21,602 nucleotides of DNA from an uncultured Leucobacter sp. (lineage in GTDB: Bacteria > Actinomycetota > Actinomycetes > Actinomycetales > Microbacteriaceae), in the NCBI GenBank assembly GCA_945952575.1, contig CAMFIY010000007.1, positions 1 to 21,602 on the forward strand, in the 5' to 3' direction. Numbering within the stretch: the stretch's first letter is position 1; each line of letters starts with the position of its first letter. The translations under genes were made by a program, and so were the position numbers. Below the pieces are notes generated by a model. That model did no database searches and had not been told where the DNA came from. It saw nothing but the letters and a program-made list of their open reading frames with translations. Positions 1 to 6,876 of the stretch are shown here, in pieces.

Positions 1-113
1 ACCGCGCCCGGGCGGGGGGAGTTTGCGGCCTGACGGTGCTGTCATACCGGGGTGTCCCAACGCGCCGCGACGCGCCCCGGCGCCGCGGGGTGTCGGGCTT
101 CCCCGGGAAAGCG

Positions 114-149
114 ACAGGCCCGCCCCGACAGACGTCGGGGCGGGCCTGT
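114..149 (-). terminator. Rho-independent terminator of the aquaporin gene
   Basis: Bases 114-129 and 134-149 form a perfect 16-bp, very G/C-rich stem closed by a four-base loop. It lies 37 bases beyond the stop codon of the minus-strand channel gene. Read on the minus strand the stem is followed only by a short CGCTTT stretch. Read on the plus strand it is followed by TTTCG. It may therefore work in both directions; whether a gene ends here from the left cannot be seen. Confidence 0.75.
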
Positions 150-186
150 TTCGCGCGCTACGGGCGTGAGCCGCGCGTCGCCCGGG

Positions 187-831
187 TCAGGCGTTCGCCT
201 TGACGAGGTCGTGCGTGTTCAGCACGCGGAACGCCGCAGCCGCCACCGCGCCGCCGACCAGCGGCGCGAGGACGTAGAGCCACAGGTTCGACCAGGCGAA
301 CTGGCCGCTGATCGAGAGGCCGAGGGCGACCGCCGGGTTGAAGCCGCCGCCCGAGACCGGGCCGACCGCGAACGCGCCGACCACGACGACCGAGCCGATC
401 GCCAGGCCGTAGAACGAGTTGCCGTCGTTGTCCTTCGAGGTGGCCACATTGAGCACCACGTAGACGAGGATGAAGGTCCACAGCGCCTCGACGAGGAAGG
501 CGGGACCGACCTCGATCTCGGCTGCGGCCTCCGCCGCCGGGAACACCGCGAAGCTCACGAGCGCGGCGATCGCGGCGCCGACCAGCTGGCTCACCCAGTA
601 GACGAGCATCTCGGAGAGCGGCATCGCTCCGCGCAGCCATGCGCCCAGCGACACGGCCGGGTTCAGGTGCGCGCCCGAGATGTGGCCGGTCGCGTACACG
701 AGCACCATCAGCGAGAAGCCGATGGCGATCGCGGCGAAGTCGCCGGCCTTGTTCACCGCGGCGATGATTGCGAAAACGAATAGGAAGGTTGCGAGTGCTT
801 CGGCCACCGCATTCCGAACGGTACCAGTCAT
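187..831 (-). CDS. MIP-family aquaporin-like channel
   Basis: This 214-residue integral membrane protein of the major intrinsic protein family is expected to pass water or small neutral solutes through the cytoplasmic membrane. Six hydrophobic segments fill the chain. The two pore half-helices are visible: GHISGAHLNPAV with NPA at 57-59, and GGGFNPAV with NPA at 165-167. The length is near that of AqpZ (about 230 residues). The ATG at 831 is preceded by an AAGGAGA ribosome site at good spacing. The gene stands alone, with a strong terminator behind it. The oddity is that the second NPA is followed by Val168, where aquaporins and glyceroporins normally carry the selectivity-filter arginine. 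Water specificity is therefore uncertain; assignment to the family is secure. Confidence 0.9.
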   Translation of the reverse strand: MTGTVRNAVAEALATFLFVFAIIAAVNKAGDFAAIAIGFSLMVLVYATGHISGAHLNPAVSLGAWLRGAMPLSEMLVYWVSQLVGAAIAALVSFAVFPAAEAAAEIEVGPAFLVEALWTFILVYVVLNVATSKDNDGNSFYGLAIGSVVVVGAFAVGPVSGGGFNPAVALGLSISGQFAWSNLWLYVLAPLVGGAVAAAAFRVLNTHDLVKANA

Positions 832-988
832 GTCGACTCTCCTTTATGGATCCCCGGGTATCTCCACAGGCCTGCTCATTATGACAAAAGACCTGTTCCG
901 AGGCCCCGAAGCGTGCGCGCGCCGCCCGGACCGGTGCAGAAATGACCGGGTTCCGCGCGTCCGCGGCGTCGAACGGGCGGCAGCCCGC

Positions 989-2008
989 TCAGTCGTGCAG
1001 CTCGTTCTCGTGCGCGCTGTGCCGCCGGGGTTCGAGCTGCAGGGTGCAGTGCTCGGTGTCGAAGTGCTCGGCGAGGCAGGCGTGCAACTCGTCGAGGATC
1101 TGGTGGTAGCTGCGCGCGTCCAGATCCTCCTCATCGATCACGACGTGCGCCGACATCGCATTGACCCCCGAGGTGATGGTCCAGGCGTGCAGATCGTGCA
1201 CGTGGATCACCCCGGGGACGGCCAGCAGGTGCTCGCGCGCGAGATCCAGATCCACGTTCTTCGGCGTCGCCTCGAGCAGCACCCGCACCACGTCCCGGAG
1301 CAGGCTGTAGGCGCGCGGGGCGATCAGCACGGCGATGGCGATGGATGCGAGCTGGTCGACGACGTTCCAGCCGGTGAGGAGGATGACGACGCCGGCGATG
1401 ATGACCGCGATCGATCCGATCAGGTCGCCGAGCACCTCGAGGTAGGCGCCGCGGATGTTCAGGCTCTCCTTCTGCCCCGACTGCAGGATGAGCAGGGAGA
1501 CGAGATTGGCGACGGCGCCGATGATCGCGGCGACCAGCATCGGACCGGACTGGATCTCGACCTCGGTACCGAAGCGGCGGATCGCCTCCACGAAGATCAC
1601 GACGCAGATGACGCCGAGGATGATCCCGTTCGCGAGCGCGGCGAGCACCTCGACCCGCATGAGCCCGTAGGTGCGCTTGGAGGTCGCCGGAAGCGCGGCG
1701 AGCGAGCTCGCGATCAGCGCGATCAGCACGCCCGTCGCGTCCGTGAGCATGTGGCCCGCATCGGCGAGCAGCGCCAGCGAGCTCGAGATGATCGCACCGA
1801 CGACCTGGACGAGGAAGACCGCCGCGGTGATGCAGAGGACGAGGACCAGCTTCTTCCGGTGCTTGCCGGTGGCGGTCGCGTGGCCGTCGAGACCGTGGCC
1901 GTGATCATGGTCGTGACCGCCCGTCGCGCCGCCGGCGGCCGTTCCGCCGCCCGGCCTGGCCGGATGGCCGGCGCTGAACGCGTTGTCGTCGCCCTCCGCT
2001 CCTGACAT
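989..2008 (-). CDS. Cation diffusion facilitator (CDF/CzcD-type) metal efflux transporter
   Basis: This 339-residue proton-coupled metal exporter of the cytoplasmic membrane belongs to the CDF family (CzcD/ZitB branch). Residues 32-43 form a His/Asp/Gly-rich metal-binding tail. Six membrane helices run from about 53 to 230. The conserved LADAGHMLTDA segment gives His86xxxAsp90 in helix 2. The cytoplasmic domain contains VPGVIHVHDLHAWTI (264-278) and a closing TEHCTLQLE. Helix 5 has Glu191xxxAsp195, where zinc-type members have His. The gene is last in a copZ-copA-CDF operon. I chose ATG 2008; an upstream GTG at 2029 overlaps the copA stop as GTGA and would suit translational coupling, adding seven residues. 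Zinc is the usual substrate of this branch, but the copper context and the Glu leave the metal open. Confidence 0.88.
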   Translation of the reverse strand: MSGAEGDDNAFSAGHPARPGGGTAAGGATGGHDHDHGHGLDGHATATGKHRKKLVLVLCITAAVFLVQVVGAIISSSLALLADAGHMLTDATGVLIALIASSLAALPATSKRTYGLMRVEVLAALANGIILGVICVVIFVEAIRRFGTEVEIQSGPMLVAAIIGAVANLVSLLILQSGQKESLNIRGAYLEVLGDLIGSIAVIIAGVVILLTGWNVVDQLASIAIAVLIAPRAYSLLRDVVRVLLEATPKNVDLDLAREHLLAVPGVIHVHDLHAWTITSGVNAMSAHVVIDEEDLDARSYHQILDELHACLAEHFDTEHCTLQLEPRRHSAHENELHD

Positions 2009-2025
2009 GCTCTTACCGTAGCCGC

Positions 2026-4365
2026 TCACGGCGTCCGCCCGTCCGGACCGTCGGCTCGGTCTGTCGGCTCGGTCGCGCGGCTCGTGAACGAGCGCAGGCG
2101 GAGGCTGTTGCCGACGACGAAGACGCTCGAGAACGCCATCGCCGCGCCGGCGAGCATGGGGTTGAGCAGCCCGAGGGCCGCGAGCGGGATCGCGAGCACG
2201 TTGTATGCGAAGGCCCAGAAGAGGTTGCCCTTGATGGTGCCGAGCGTGCGCCGGGCGAGTCGGATCGCGTCTGCGGCGCCCCGGAGATCGCCCCGCACGA
2301 GCGTGATGTCGGACGCCTCGATGGCGGCGTCGGTCCCGGTGCCCATCGCGAGGCCGAGGTCGGCCTGGGCGAGCGCCGCCGCGTCGTTGACACCGTCGCC
2401 CGCCATGGCGACCACCCTGCCCTCCCGCTGCAGGCCGACGATCACCTCGGCCTTGTCGCCCGGCAGGACCTCGGCGATGACCCGATCGATTCCGACCTCC
2501 GCCGCGATCTGAGTCGCGACGGCCTCGTTGTCGCCGGTCAGCAGGATCGGGCTCAGGCCGAGTTCGCGGAGCTGGCGGACGGCCTCCGCGCTCGTCGGCC
2601 TCAGGCGATCCGCGACGGTCAGCACGCCGCGCGCCTCGCCGTCCCAGGCCGCCAGCACCGCGGTGCGTCCTCGGCGCTCGGCCTCGGCCATGGCTGCGTC
2701 GAGTTCGGGATCCGCCGCGATCGCCCAGTCCTCGAGGAGCGCGCGCCGGCCCACCAGCACGATGCGTCCGTCGACGAGCCCCGTGACCCCCTTGCCCTCG
2801 GTGTTCCGGAAGTCCGCGACGTCCGGCAACTCGACCTGCAGCTCCTCCGACGCCCGCTGCGCGATCGCCTGGGCGATCGGATGCTCCGAGGCGTCCTCGA
2901 GGGCGCCCGCGAGCAGCAGCAGCTCGGACCGATCGGTTCCGGAGGCCGGAATCGCGTCGACGAGCGCCATGCGGCCGGTCGTCACCGTCCCGGTCTTGTC
3001 GAGCACGATGGTGTCGACCCTGCGCGTCGACTCGAGCACCTCGGGGCCGGTGATGAGGATGCCGAGCTGCGCTCTGCGCCCCGTGCCGACCAGGAGCGCA
3101 GTCGGCGTCGCGAGGCCGAGCGCGAACGGGCACGCGATGATCAGGACGGCGACCGCCGCGGTGAACGCGGATGCGGCTGGTGCGCCGGCGAGGAGCCAGA
3201 CGGTCAGCGTCACGAGCGCGATCCCGATCGCGATCGGGACGAAGACGGCCGAGACGCGATCCGCGAGGCGCTGCACCTCGGCCTTGCCCGACTGCGCCTC
3301 CTCGACCAGCCTGGCCATCTGCGCGAGCTGCGTGTCGGCGCCCACGCGCGTCGCGCGCACGACGATCCGGCCGCTCGTGTTGACGGTCGCACCGGTGACG
3401 GTATCGCCGGGCGCCATCTCGACGGGAACCGATTCGCCGGTGAGCATCGAGGCGTCGACGGCGCTCCGCCCGGAGACGATGACGCCGTCGGTGGCGATCT
3501 TCTCGCCCGGGCGCGCGACGAATTCGTCGCCGACTGCCAGCTGCTCGATCGGGATCCGCGTCTCGCGGCCGTCGACCAGCATCGCGACGTCCTTCGCCCC
3601 CAGCTCGAGCAGCGCCCGCAGCGCCGCGCCGGCCCGGCGCTTCGATCGCTTCTCGAAATAGCGCCCGGCGAGGATGAACGTGGTGACGCCCGCGGCGACC
3701 TCGAGATAGATGTTGCCCGCCCCGTCGCTCCGCCCGATCGCGAATTCGAAGGGGTGGGTCATGCCCGGCATGCCGGCGGTGCCGAAGAACAGCGCGTAGA
3801 GCGACCAGAGGTAGGCGGCGCCCGTGCCGACGGAGACGAGCGTGTCCATCGTCGCGGCGCCGTGCCGCAGATTGGTCCAGGCGGCGCGGTGGAACGGCCA
3901 GGCGCCCCAGACGACCACGGGCGAGGCGAGCGCGAGCGACGCCCACTGCCAGTAGTCGAACTGCAGGGCCGGGATCATCGACATGAGGACGACCGGGACC
4001 GAGAGCACGATCGAGCCGATCAACCGCTGCCGCAGCGCGGTCAGCTCGGGGTCGTGGGCGCCGGCGCGCCCGGCCTCCCCGGCGTCCGCGCGCTCGGCCG
4101 TCGCCGGCGGTGCGGGCAGCGCGGCGGTGTAACCGGTCTTCTCGACCTCCGCGATCAGCTCGGCGACCAGTCGCTCGGGATCGAGGTCGGCGGAGGCCCG
4201 CACCTTCGCCTTCTCCGTCGCGTAGTTGACGGTCGCCTCGACCCCGTCGAGCCGGTTCAGCTTCTTCTCGATGCGCATCGCGCAGGAGGCGCAGGTCATG
4301 CCGCCGATCTCGAGCTCGTAGCTGTGCTCGGATCGCGGGTCGCCTGCGAGCTCGGTGGTCGGCAT
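2026..4365 (-). CDS. copA: Copper-type P1B ATPase, metal efflux pump (CPF variant)
   Basis: This 779-residue ATP-driven exporter probably moves Cu(I) out across the cytoplasmic membrane. An N-terminal HMA domain carries GMTCASC (Cys25, Cys28). Then come the actuator loop TGES (309-312), the phosphorylation motif DKTGT (456-460), the nucleotide-domain HP (495-496) and GDGVND (656-661). Tyr721-Asn722 in helix 7 and Met743/Ser746-Ser747 in helix 8 match the signature of the Cu(I) P1B-1 class. The helix-6 metal motif reads Cys412-Pro413-Phe414 instead of CPC; the codon is TTC at 3126-3124, one base from TGC. ATG 4365 has an AAGGA site eight bases upstream. The gene lies 77 bases behind copZ, and its stop overlaps a possible GTG start of the CDF gene. 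The family is certain; copper as substrate is likely. Confidence 0.93.
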   Translation of the reverse strand: MPTTELAGDPRSEHSYELEIGGMTCASCAMRIEKKLNRLDGVEATVNYATEKAKVRASADLDPERLVAELIAEVEKTGYTAALPAPPATAERADAGEAGRAGAHDPELTALRQRLIGSIVLSVPVVLMSMIPALQFDYWQWASLALASPVVVWGAWPFHRAAWTNLRHGAATMDTLVSVGTGAAYLWSLYALFFGTAGMPGMTHPFEFAIGRSDGAGNIYLEVAAGVTTFILAGRYFEKRSKRRAGAALRALLELGAKDVAMLVDGRETRIPIEQLAVGDEFVARPGEKIATDGVIVSGRSAVDASMLTGESVPVEMAPGDTVTGATVNTSGRIVVRATRVGADTQLAQMARLVEEAQSGKAEVQRLADRVSAVFVPIAIGIALVTLTVWLLAGAPAASAFTAAVAVLIIACPFALGLATPTALLVGTGRRAQLGILITGPEVLESTRRVDTIVLDKTGTVTTGRMALVDAIPASGTDRSELLLLAGALEDASEHPIAQAIAQRASEELQVELPDVADFRNTEGKGVTGLVDGRIVLVGRRALLEDWAIAADPELDAAMAEAERRGRTAVLAAWDGEARGVLTVADRLRPTSAEAVRQLRELGLSPILLTGDNEAVATQIAAEVGIDRVIAEVLPGDKAEVIVGLQREGRVVAMAGDGVNDAAALAQADLGLAMGTGTDAAIEASDITLVRGDLRGAADAIRLARRTLGTIKGNLFWAFAYNVLAIPLAALGLLNPMLAGAAMAFSSVFVVGNSLRLRSFTSRATEPTDRADGPDGRTP

Positions 4366-4442
4366 GTTCGGGATCCTTCGTCTGCGTGGCCGGTGTTCCG
4401 GTCGGTCGGCGGTTCCGGGTGGGGGCGGTCGCGCTGGCGCGC

Positions 4443-4658
4443 TCAGACCCGCGAGGCCGTGTAGCCGGCCTCCTCGACCGCGGCCAGCACGGCGGCGTCC
4501 ACGACGGGCGTGTCGCCGTCGGTGCGCACGGCGAGACGCCCGGTCGCGGCGCTCACCTCGTTCCCGGAGACGCCGGGGATCTGCTCGACCTCGGAGCGGA
4601 TGGACGCCTCGCAGTGGCCGCAGCTCATTCCGGTGACCTGGTATTCGCTGGTCGACAT
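4443..4658 (-). CDS. copZ: CopZ-like copper chaperone (HMA domain)
   Basis: This is a 71-residue stand-alone heavy-metal-associated domain, the usual length for CopZ. The metal loop GMSCGHC places Cys13 and Cys16 after the first beta strand (SEYQVTGMSCGHC). A typical EEAGY segment occurs near the C terminus. Proteins of this type carry Cu(I) in the cytosol and pass it to the HMA domain of CopA. ATG 4658 is preceded by an AAGGGAAG ribosome site. It is the first gene of the operon, directly behind the CsoR-like promoter and ahead of copA. A zinc-binding HMA is less likely because no extra acidic metal ligand is apparent. Confidence 0.92.
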   Translation of the reverse strand: MSTSEYQVTGMSCGHCEASIRSEVEQIPGVSGNEVSAATGRLAVRTDGDTPVVDAAVLAAVEEAGYTASRV

Positions 4659-4715
4659 CGATGCTTCCCTTCTTCGACGCGCGGAGCCTGCCGCACGGTG
4701 GATGACATCGTCCAG

Positions 4716-4744
4716 TGTATACCCATAGGGGGTACCCGTATCAA
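4716..4744 (-). promoter_or_regulatory. Copper-operon promoter with CsoR-like operator in the spacer
   Basis: On the minus strand a -35 TTGATA (4744-4739) and a -10 TATACA (4721-4716) are separated by exactly 17 bases. The spacer contains the dyad GGGTACCCCCTATGGGTATA, which resembles known CsoR operators (A/T-flanked C-run and G-run around a TA centre). A repressor bound here would block RNA polymerase until Cu(I) releases it. The 17-bp spacer argues against a MerR/CueR activator, which needs 19-20 bp. No csoR gene is in the window. Confidence 0.8.
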
Positions 4745-4774
4745 GTCCGGATCGTATCCCCGCCCCGCCGCTCG

Positions 4775-5536
4775 CTACCGCGGTGCCATGCGAATCGCGC
4801 CGTCGAGGCGGATCGTCTCCCCGTTCAGGTAGCCGTTCTCGATGATGCCGACGACGAGCGCAGCGTACTCCGACGGGCGGCCGAGCCTGGCCGGATACGG
4901 CACCTGCTGGCCCAGCGACTCCTGCGCCGCCTCGGGGAGCCCCGCGAGCATGGGGGTCTCCATGATCCCCGGCGCGATCGTACAGACGCGGATCGCGTGG
5001 CGCGCGAGCTCCCGGGCGATCGGCAGCGTCATCGCGTGCACCCCGCCCTTCGACGCGGCGTAGGCCGGCTGCCCGATCTGCCCGTCGAACGCCGCCACGC
5101 TCGCCGTGTTCACGATGACGCCCCGATCGCCGCTTGCGGTGGGCCCGGTCCTCGCGATCGCCGCAGCGGCGTGCGCGAGCACGTGGTAGCTGCCGAGCAG
5201 ATTGATCTGCAGCACCTTCGCGAAGAGCTCGAGCCCGGTCGGCTCGCCCTCGCGGTCGAGCACCTTCGCCGGCGGCGCGATCCCGGCGCAGTTGATCGCG
5301 ATCCGTAGCGGCGCCCGCTCGGCGGCGTGCGCGACCGCGGCGGCGACCTCGCCGGCATCGGTCACATCGGCCGGCGCGAAGGAGCCTCCGAACTCCGCGG
5401 CGCGTTCGGCCCCCGAGGATCCCGGCAGGGCGATGATCGTGACGTGCGCGCCGGCTGCGGCGAGCGTGCGAGCGGTCTCGAGCCCGAGCCCGCTCGCGCC
5501 GCCGGTGACGATGGCTCCGGATCCAGCGATCTCCAT
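4775..5536 (-). CDS. HSD10-like short-chain dehydrogenase (3-hydroxyacyl-CoA dehydrogenase type II)
   Basis: This 253-residue NAD(P)-dependent SDR oxidoreductase is cytosolic. The cofactor motif TGGASGLG is at 11-18, NCAG at 82-85, and the catalytic Ser146, Tyr159 and Lys163 (YAASK) are in place. The stretch from GQPAYAASKGG to the end, including IAPGIMETP, a PARLGRPSEYA-type segment and GETIRLDGAIRM, closely follows the HSD10 / type II 3-hydroxyacyl-CoA dehydrogenase subgroup. That subgroup oxidises short-chain or branched 3-hydroxyacyl-CoAs in fatty-acid or isoleucine breakdown. I chose ATG 5536, which has an AAGGAGGA site at ideal spacing; an in-frame start ten codons upstream lacks one. 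It lies upstream of copZ on the same strand, but the copper promoter between them points to separate units. The exact substrate is inferred from the family. Confidence 0.9.
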   Translation of the reverse strand: MEIAGSGAIVTGGASGLGLETARTLAAAGAHVTIIALPGSSGAERAAEFGGSFAPADVTDAGEVAAAVAHAAERAPLRIAINCAGIAPPAKVLDREGEPTGLELFAKVLQINLLGSYHVLAHAAAAIARTGPTASGDRGVIVNTASVAAFDGQIGQPAYAASKGGVHAMTLPIARELARHAIRVCTIAPGIMETPMLAGLPEAAQESLGQQVPYPARLGRPSEYAALVVGIIENGYLNGETIRLDGAIRMAPR

Positions 5537-5594
5537 GACTCCTCCTTCGGATCGATCCGTCTCCATTCTCGCTCGGGATCCAGCCGCGCTGCGA

Positions 5595-5600
5595 TACGGT
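5595..5600 (+). promoter_or_regulatory. -10 hexamer TACGGT for a leaderless glycosyltransferase transcript
   Basis: TACGGT sits exactly at -12 to -7 of the GTG start at 5607, so transcription would begin at the first base of the start codon. No Shine-Dalgarno sequence and no clear -35 element is seen. The same geometry recurs at four other genes in the window. Confidence 0.55.
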
Positions 5601-5606
5601 CGTACC

Positions 5607-6848
5607 GTGGATCAGTCTTCGTTCGAGAGCGCCGCCCTCGATATCGCCGTGGTCGTGCTGCACACCTCGCCGCTGGACGAGCCGGGCACGAAGGACGCGG
5701 GCGGGATGAACGTCGTCGTGCGCGCTCAGGCCGAGGAGCTCGCACGGCTCGGGCACCGGGTGCAGCTGATCACCCGCCGGAGCAGCCCCGAGCCGCCCGC
5801 CACGGTCGAGCTCGCCCCCGGGCTCACGGTGGTGCATCTCGACGTCGGCCCGCCGCGTCTGCTCGCGAAGGGCGAGCACGAGGCGCTGATCGAGCCGTTC
5901 GGCGACGCACTGCGCGCCCACCTCGCCGAGCACCGCGCCGATCTCATCCATGCCGAGCACTGGTATTCGGGCCTCGCGGCGCTGCCGGTCGCGCGCGAAC
6001 TCGGGATCCCGCTCGTGCAGAGCTATCACAGCATCGCCGCGGAGAGTTCCACCCCGCTCACCGAGGGGGAACGGGCCGAGGCCCCGGGCCGACTCGCGGG
6101 CGAGCGGCGACTGGCGCACGAGGCGGATCTCGTCGTCACCGTGAGCGAGGCCGAGCGGGCGACGGTGCTGGATCGGCTCGGCGGGGATCCCGCTCGCGTG
6201 CGCGTGGTCGAACCGGGCGTCGACACGCGCGTCTTCCGGCCCTGCGTCGACAGCGTGCGCGCCGAGAACGCCGAGTGGATCGAGCACGGAGGCAGACCGG
6301 AAGCGCTGGTGGCCGGTCGGCTCGATCCGCTCAAGGGCTTCGACATCGCGATCGCCGCGGTGGCCGCGATCCCGAGCGAGCGGCGGCCCTCGCTCCGCAT
6401 CGTCGGGGCGCCGCCTCCCGACGGCGATGCCTACGCGCGGTCGCTGCACGAGGCGGTCGCGGCCGCCGGGATGCTCGCGACCACCTCCTTCGACGGAGCA
6501 CTGCCGCGGCATGTCCTCGCCGAGCGGATGCGCTGCGCCACGCTCGTGCTGGTGCCGTCGCACTCTGAGACGTTCGGACTCGTCGCGCTGGAGGCCGCGG
6601 CGTCGGGCGTGCCGGTGATCGCACGAGCGATGGGCGGCCTGCGGGAGGCGGTGCACGACGGTGAGACCGGCGTGCTGCTCGAGACCGACGAGCCCGAGGT
6701 CTGGGCGGCGGTGATCGAGCGGATACTCGGCGACGATGCGCTGAGGGAGCGGTTGAGCGCCGAGGCGCGGCGCAGTGCGCTGCAGCGCAGCTGGGTGGCA
6801 TCGACGCGATCACTGCTGCGGGTCTACCGCGAGCTCCTGGCGGGCTGA
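5607..6848 (+). CDS. GT4 glycosyltransferase, MshA-like (mycothiol pathway candidate)
   Basis: This 413-residue retaining GT-B glycosyltransferase of family GT4 resembles MshA, which joins UDP-GlcNAc to 1L-inositol 1-phosphate in the first step of mycothiol synthesis. The N terminus shows the MshA-like VVLHTSPLDEPGTKDAGGMN block (17-35). The nucleotide-sugar site is complete: Arg238 and Lys243 in GRLDPLKG, and the E-x7-E pair Glu321/Glu329 in HSETFGLVALEA. By alignment from memory, acceptor-side residues of Corynebacterium MshA are only partly kept (Lys88 and Arg162 retained, a Tyr apparently replaced by His118). The start is GTG 5607, with a leaderless -10. It is divergent from the SDR gene with a 70-base gap. 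Other GT4 enzymes acting on inositol or lipid acceptors remain possible, so I leave the symbol empty. Confidence 0.8.
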   Translation: MDQSSFESAALDIAVVVLHTSPLDEPGTKDAGGMNVVVRAQAEELARLGHRVQLITRRSSPEPPATVELAPGLTVVHLDVGPPRLLAKGEHEALIEPFGDALRAHLAEHRADLIHAEHWYSGLAALPVARELGIPLVQSYHSIAAESSTPLTEGERAEAPGRLAGERRLAHEADLVVTVSEAERATVLDRLGGDPARVRVVEPGVDTRVFRPCVDSVRAENAEWIEHGGRPEALVAGRLDPLKGFDIAIAAVAAIPSERRPSLRIVGAPPPDGDAYARSLHEAVAAAGMLATTSFDGALPRHVLAERMRCATLVLVPSHSETFGLVALEAAASGVPVIARAMGGLREAVHDGETGVLLETDEPEVWAAVIERILGDDALRERLSAEARRSALQRSWVASTRSLLRVYRELLAG

Positions 6849-6876
6849 CGCGCCCGCGGCCGTCGGGGCGGCTCGC

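Noticed and set aside
2026..3946. A very long minus-strand open frame covering the copA region ahead of the CDF gene
   Set aside because: It is the second frame of copA: Arg/Gly-rich with no family motifs. Only its last 339 codons (the CDF transporter) are real.
680..4464. Long plus-strand frames opposite the copper operon (680-2005, 2528-3661, 2881-4464)
   Set aside because: They are mirror frames of high-G+C genes on the other strand, rich in Arg, Asp, His or Ser, without recognisable domains or ribosome sites.
4716..4744. CueR/MerR-type operator for copZ-copA
   Set aside because: The promoter spacer is 17 bp, while MerR-type activators need 19-20 bp, and the dyad has the CsoR-like pattern.
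4775..5566. Longer SDR protein starting at 5566
   Set aside because: The AAGGAGGA ribosome site lies just before ATG 5536, and the extra ten residues do not belong to the family N terminus.
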